Assembly (NCBI GenBank): GCA_016880695.1
Contig: JAEHCY010000224.1
Coordinates: forward strand, 1 to 9,642
Direction: 5' to 3'
DNA length: 9,642 bases
DNA from: Chromatiaceae bacterium
GTDB taxonomy: Bacteria > Pseudomonadota > Gammaproteobacteria > Chromatiales > Chromatiaceae
Within the stretch, counting starts at the first letter, position 1. Each line of letters starts with the position of its first letter. The position numbers and the translations under genes were made by a program. The notes under the pieces are model-generated. The model was not told the origin of the DNA. It made no database searches and was given only the letters and a program-made list of their open reading frames with translations. Of the stretch, positions 8,755-9,642 are shown piece by piece.

Positions 8755-9642
8755 TCAGATCCCGTAAGCCAGCCGCAACAGGCTCAAAGGATGCTCGGGA
8801 CGGCCGCTGCCTAGCCCGTGGCCAATGTGCTGTCCGGCCATTGGACAGTCGCTGCCATAATGGTCGGGCTTCACCTGCTGCACCCGCCCCACGACCGGTC
8901 GGACCAGCTTCATCGAAAACTCGTGGTACTCCTTCTTCACCGCATAGGTGCCATCGTGGCCGGAGCAGCGCTCGATGATCTGTACCTGGGTGTTGGGAAC
9001 CAGCGCCAGCACCTCGCGCGTCTTCTGCCCGATGTTCTGTACCCGCTGATGACAGGGCGCATGGTAGGCCACGGTTCCCAGCCCCTGCTTGAAGTCGGTC
9101 CTGAGCTTGCCGTGCTTATGGCGCAGCATCAGGTATTCGAATGGATCGTAGATATGCTCCTTGACCTTCTGCACCAGTTCATCCTGGGGAAACATCAGGG
9201 GCAGCTCCTGCTTGAACATGAGAACGCAGGACGGCACCGGTGCGACGATGTCCCAGCCCTCATCGACCAAACGTGCCAGCTCAGGAATATTGGCCTCCTT
9301 GGCCGCCTTCACAGACTCCAGGTCGCCCAGCTCAAGCTTCGGCATGCCACAGCAGCGCTCACTCTGAGGGATGGTCACGGGAATGCCGTTGTGCTCGAAG
9401 ACGGCCGCGAGATCCTCGCCGATTTGGGGGTCATTGAAGTTGCCGTAGCAGGTGGTGAAGATGGCCACCTTGCCCTGGGTGGAACCAGCCACCTCGCCCG
9501 AGGCCCGCCGTCCGCGCAGGTAGCTCAACCGCTTGCGCAGGGTCTTGCTGTGGTAGCTCGGCAGTACCGCATCGCGATCCACCCCGAGGGTGGACTCCAG
9601 GAGCTTGCGCCCCACCGAGGATCGGTTCACGGCGTTCACCAC
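8755..9642 (-). CDS. (Fe-S)-binding CCG-domain protein (GlpC/HdrB-like), partial
   Basis: The C-terminal 295 or so residues of a protein cut by the right edge; full members are commonly 400-460 aa with an N-terminal 4Fe-4S ferredoxin domain, not seen here. Two cysteine-rich CCG domains of the GlpC/heterodisulfide reductase subunit B type are present. In fragment numbering the first has C65, C97-C98-G and C139, and the second C197, C226-S-G and C266. The second lacks one Cys (CSG for CCG) and has CPM rather than CXXC, so its cluster may be labile or different. Such domains transfer electrons between Fe-S clusters and disulfides or quinones, but this subfamily has no known substrate. The frame is open to the last base (GTG at the edge), so the true start lies outside. 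DUF3501 follows after 44 bases. Confidence 0.92.
   Translation of the reverse strand: MVNAVNRSSVGRKLLESTLGVDRDAVLPSYHSKTLRKRLSYLRGRRASGEVAGSTQGKVAIFTTCYGNFNDPQIGEDLAAVFEHNGIPVTIPQSERCCGMPKLELGDLESVKAAKEANIPELARLVDEGWDIVAPVPSCVLMFKQELPLMFPQDELVQKVKEHIYDPFEYLMLRHKHGKLRTDFKQGLGTVAYHAPCHQRVQNIGQKTREVLALVPNTQVQIIERCSGHDGTYAVKKEYHEFSMKLVRPVVGRVQQVKPDHYGSDCPMAGQHIGHGLGSGRPEHPLSLLRLAYGI

Noticed and set aside
8126..8767. Plus-strand 213-aa open frame opposite DUF3501
   Set aside because: DUF3501 matches its family over its full length and has an AGGAG site; the antisense frame has no support.

Overview
The window looks like chromosomal housekeeping DNA from a GC-rich gammaproteobacterium. The evidence is a YqiB-type DUF1249 protein, a YqaA-type membrane protein, an IscR with the C92/C98/C104/H107 ligand set, and a Glk of the E. 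coli type (COG0837). The CCG-domain/DUF3501 pair and the PGM1-like phosphoglucomutase would fit a sulfur-oxidising or otherwise chemolithotrophic member, but that finer placement is inference. I see no phage, transposon, CRISPR, toxin-antitoxin, tRNA or rRNA signature.

Layout. Positions 1-204 are non-coding and rich in hairpins. Next come minus-strand genes: iscR (205-669) behind a promoter that overlaps a good match to a type 1 IscR site; a DUF1249 protein (830-1342); a thioredoxin (1516-1884); adenylate kinase adk (2010-2669); and the Hsp90 chaperone htpG (2773-4695). Intrinsic terminators follow adk and the thioredoxin gene, so these are mostly separate transcription units. A short divergent region (4696-4820) separates htpG from the plus-strand pair pgm (4821-6455) and glk (6478-7452), which is followed by a dispersed-type hairpin and a terminator. 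A TTG-initiated yqaA-like gene (7673-8089) ends the plus-strand block. The right end carries minus-strand genes for DUF3501 (8123-8710) and, upstream of it, a CCG-domain (Fe-S)-binding protein that runs off the right edge (8755-9642).

How the genes work together. pgm and glk form a two-gene glucose-activation unit: Glk makes glucose-6-phosphate and Pgm interconverts it with glucose-1-phosphate, linking glycolysis to glycogen and nucleotide-sugar synthesis. The left part groups protein and redox homeostasis genes (HtpG, thioredoxin, IscR) with adenylate kinase, but nothing shows that they are co-regulated. The CCG protein and DUF3501 form a conserved module without an assigned biochemical role, and they are the least understood genes here. 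No clearly new system was found. The items most worth checking are the structured region after iscR, the IscR autoregulatory site, and the DUF3501/CCG pair.
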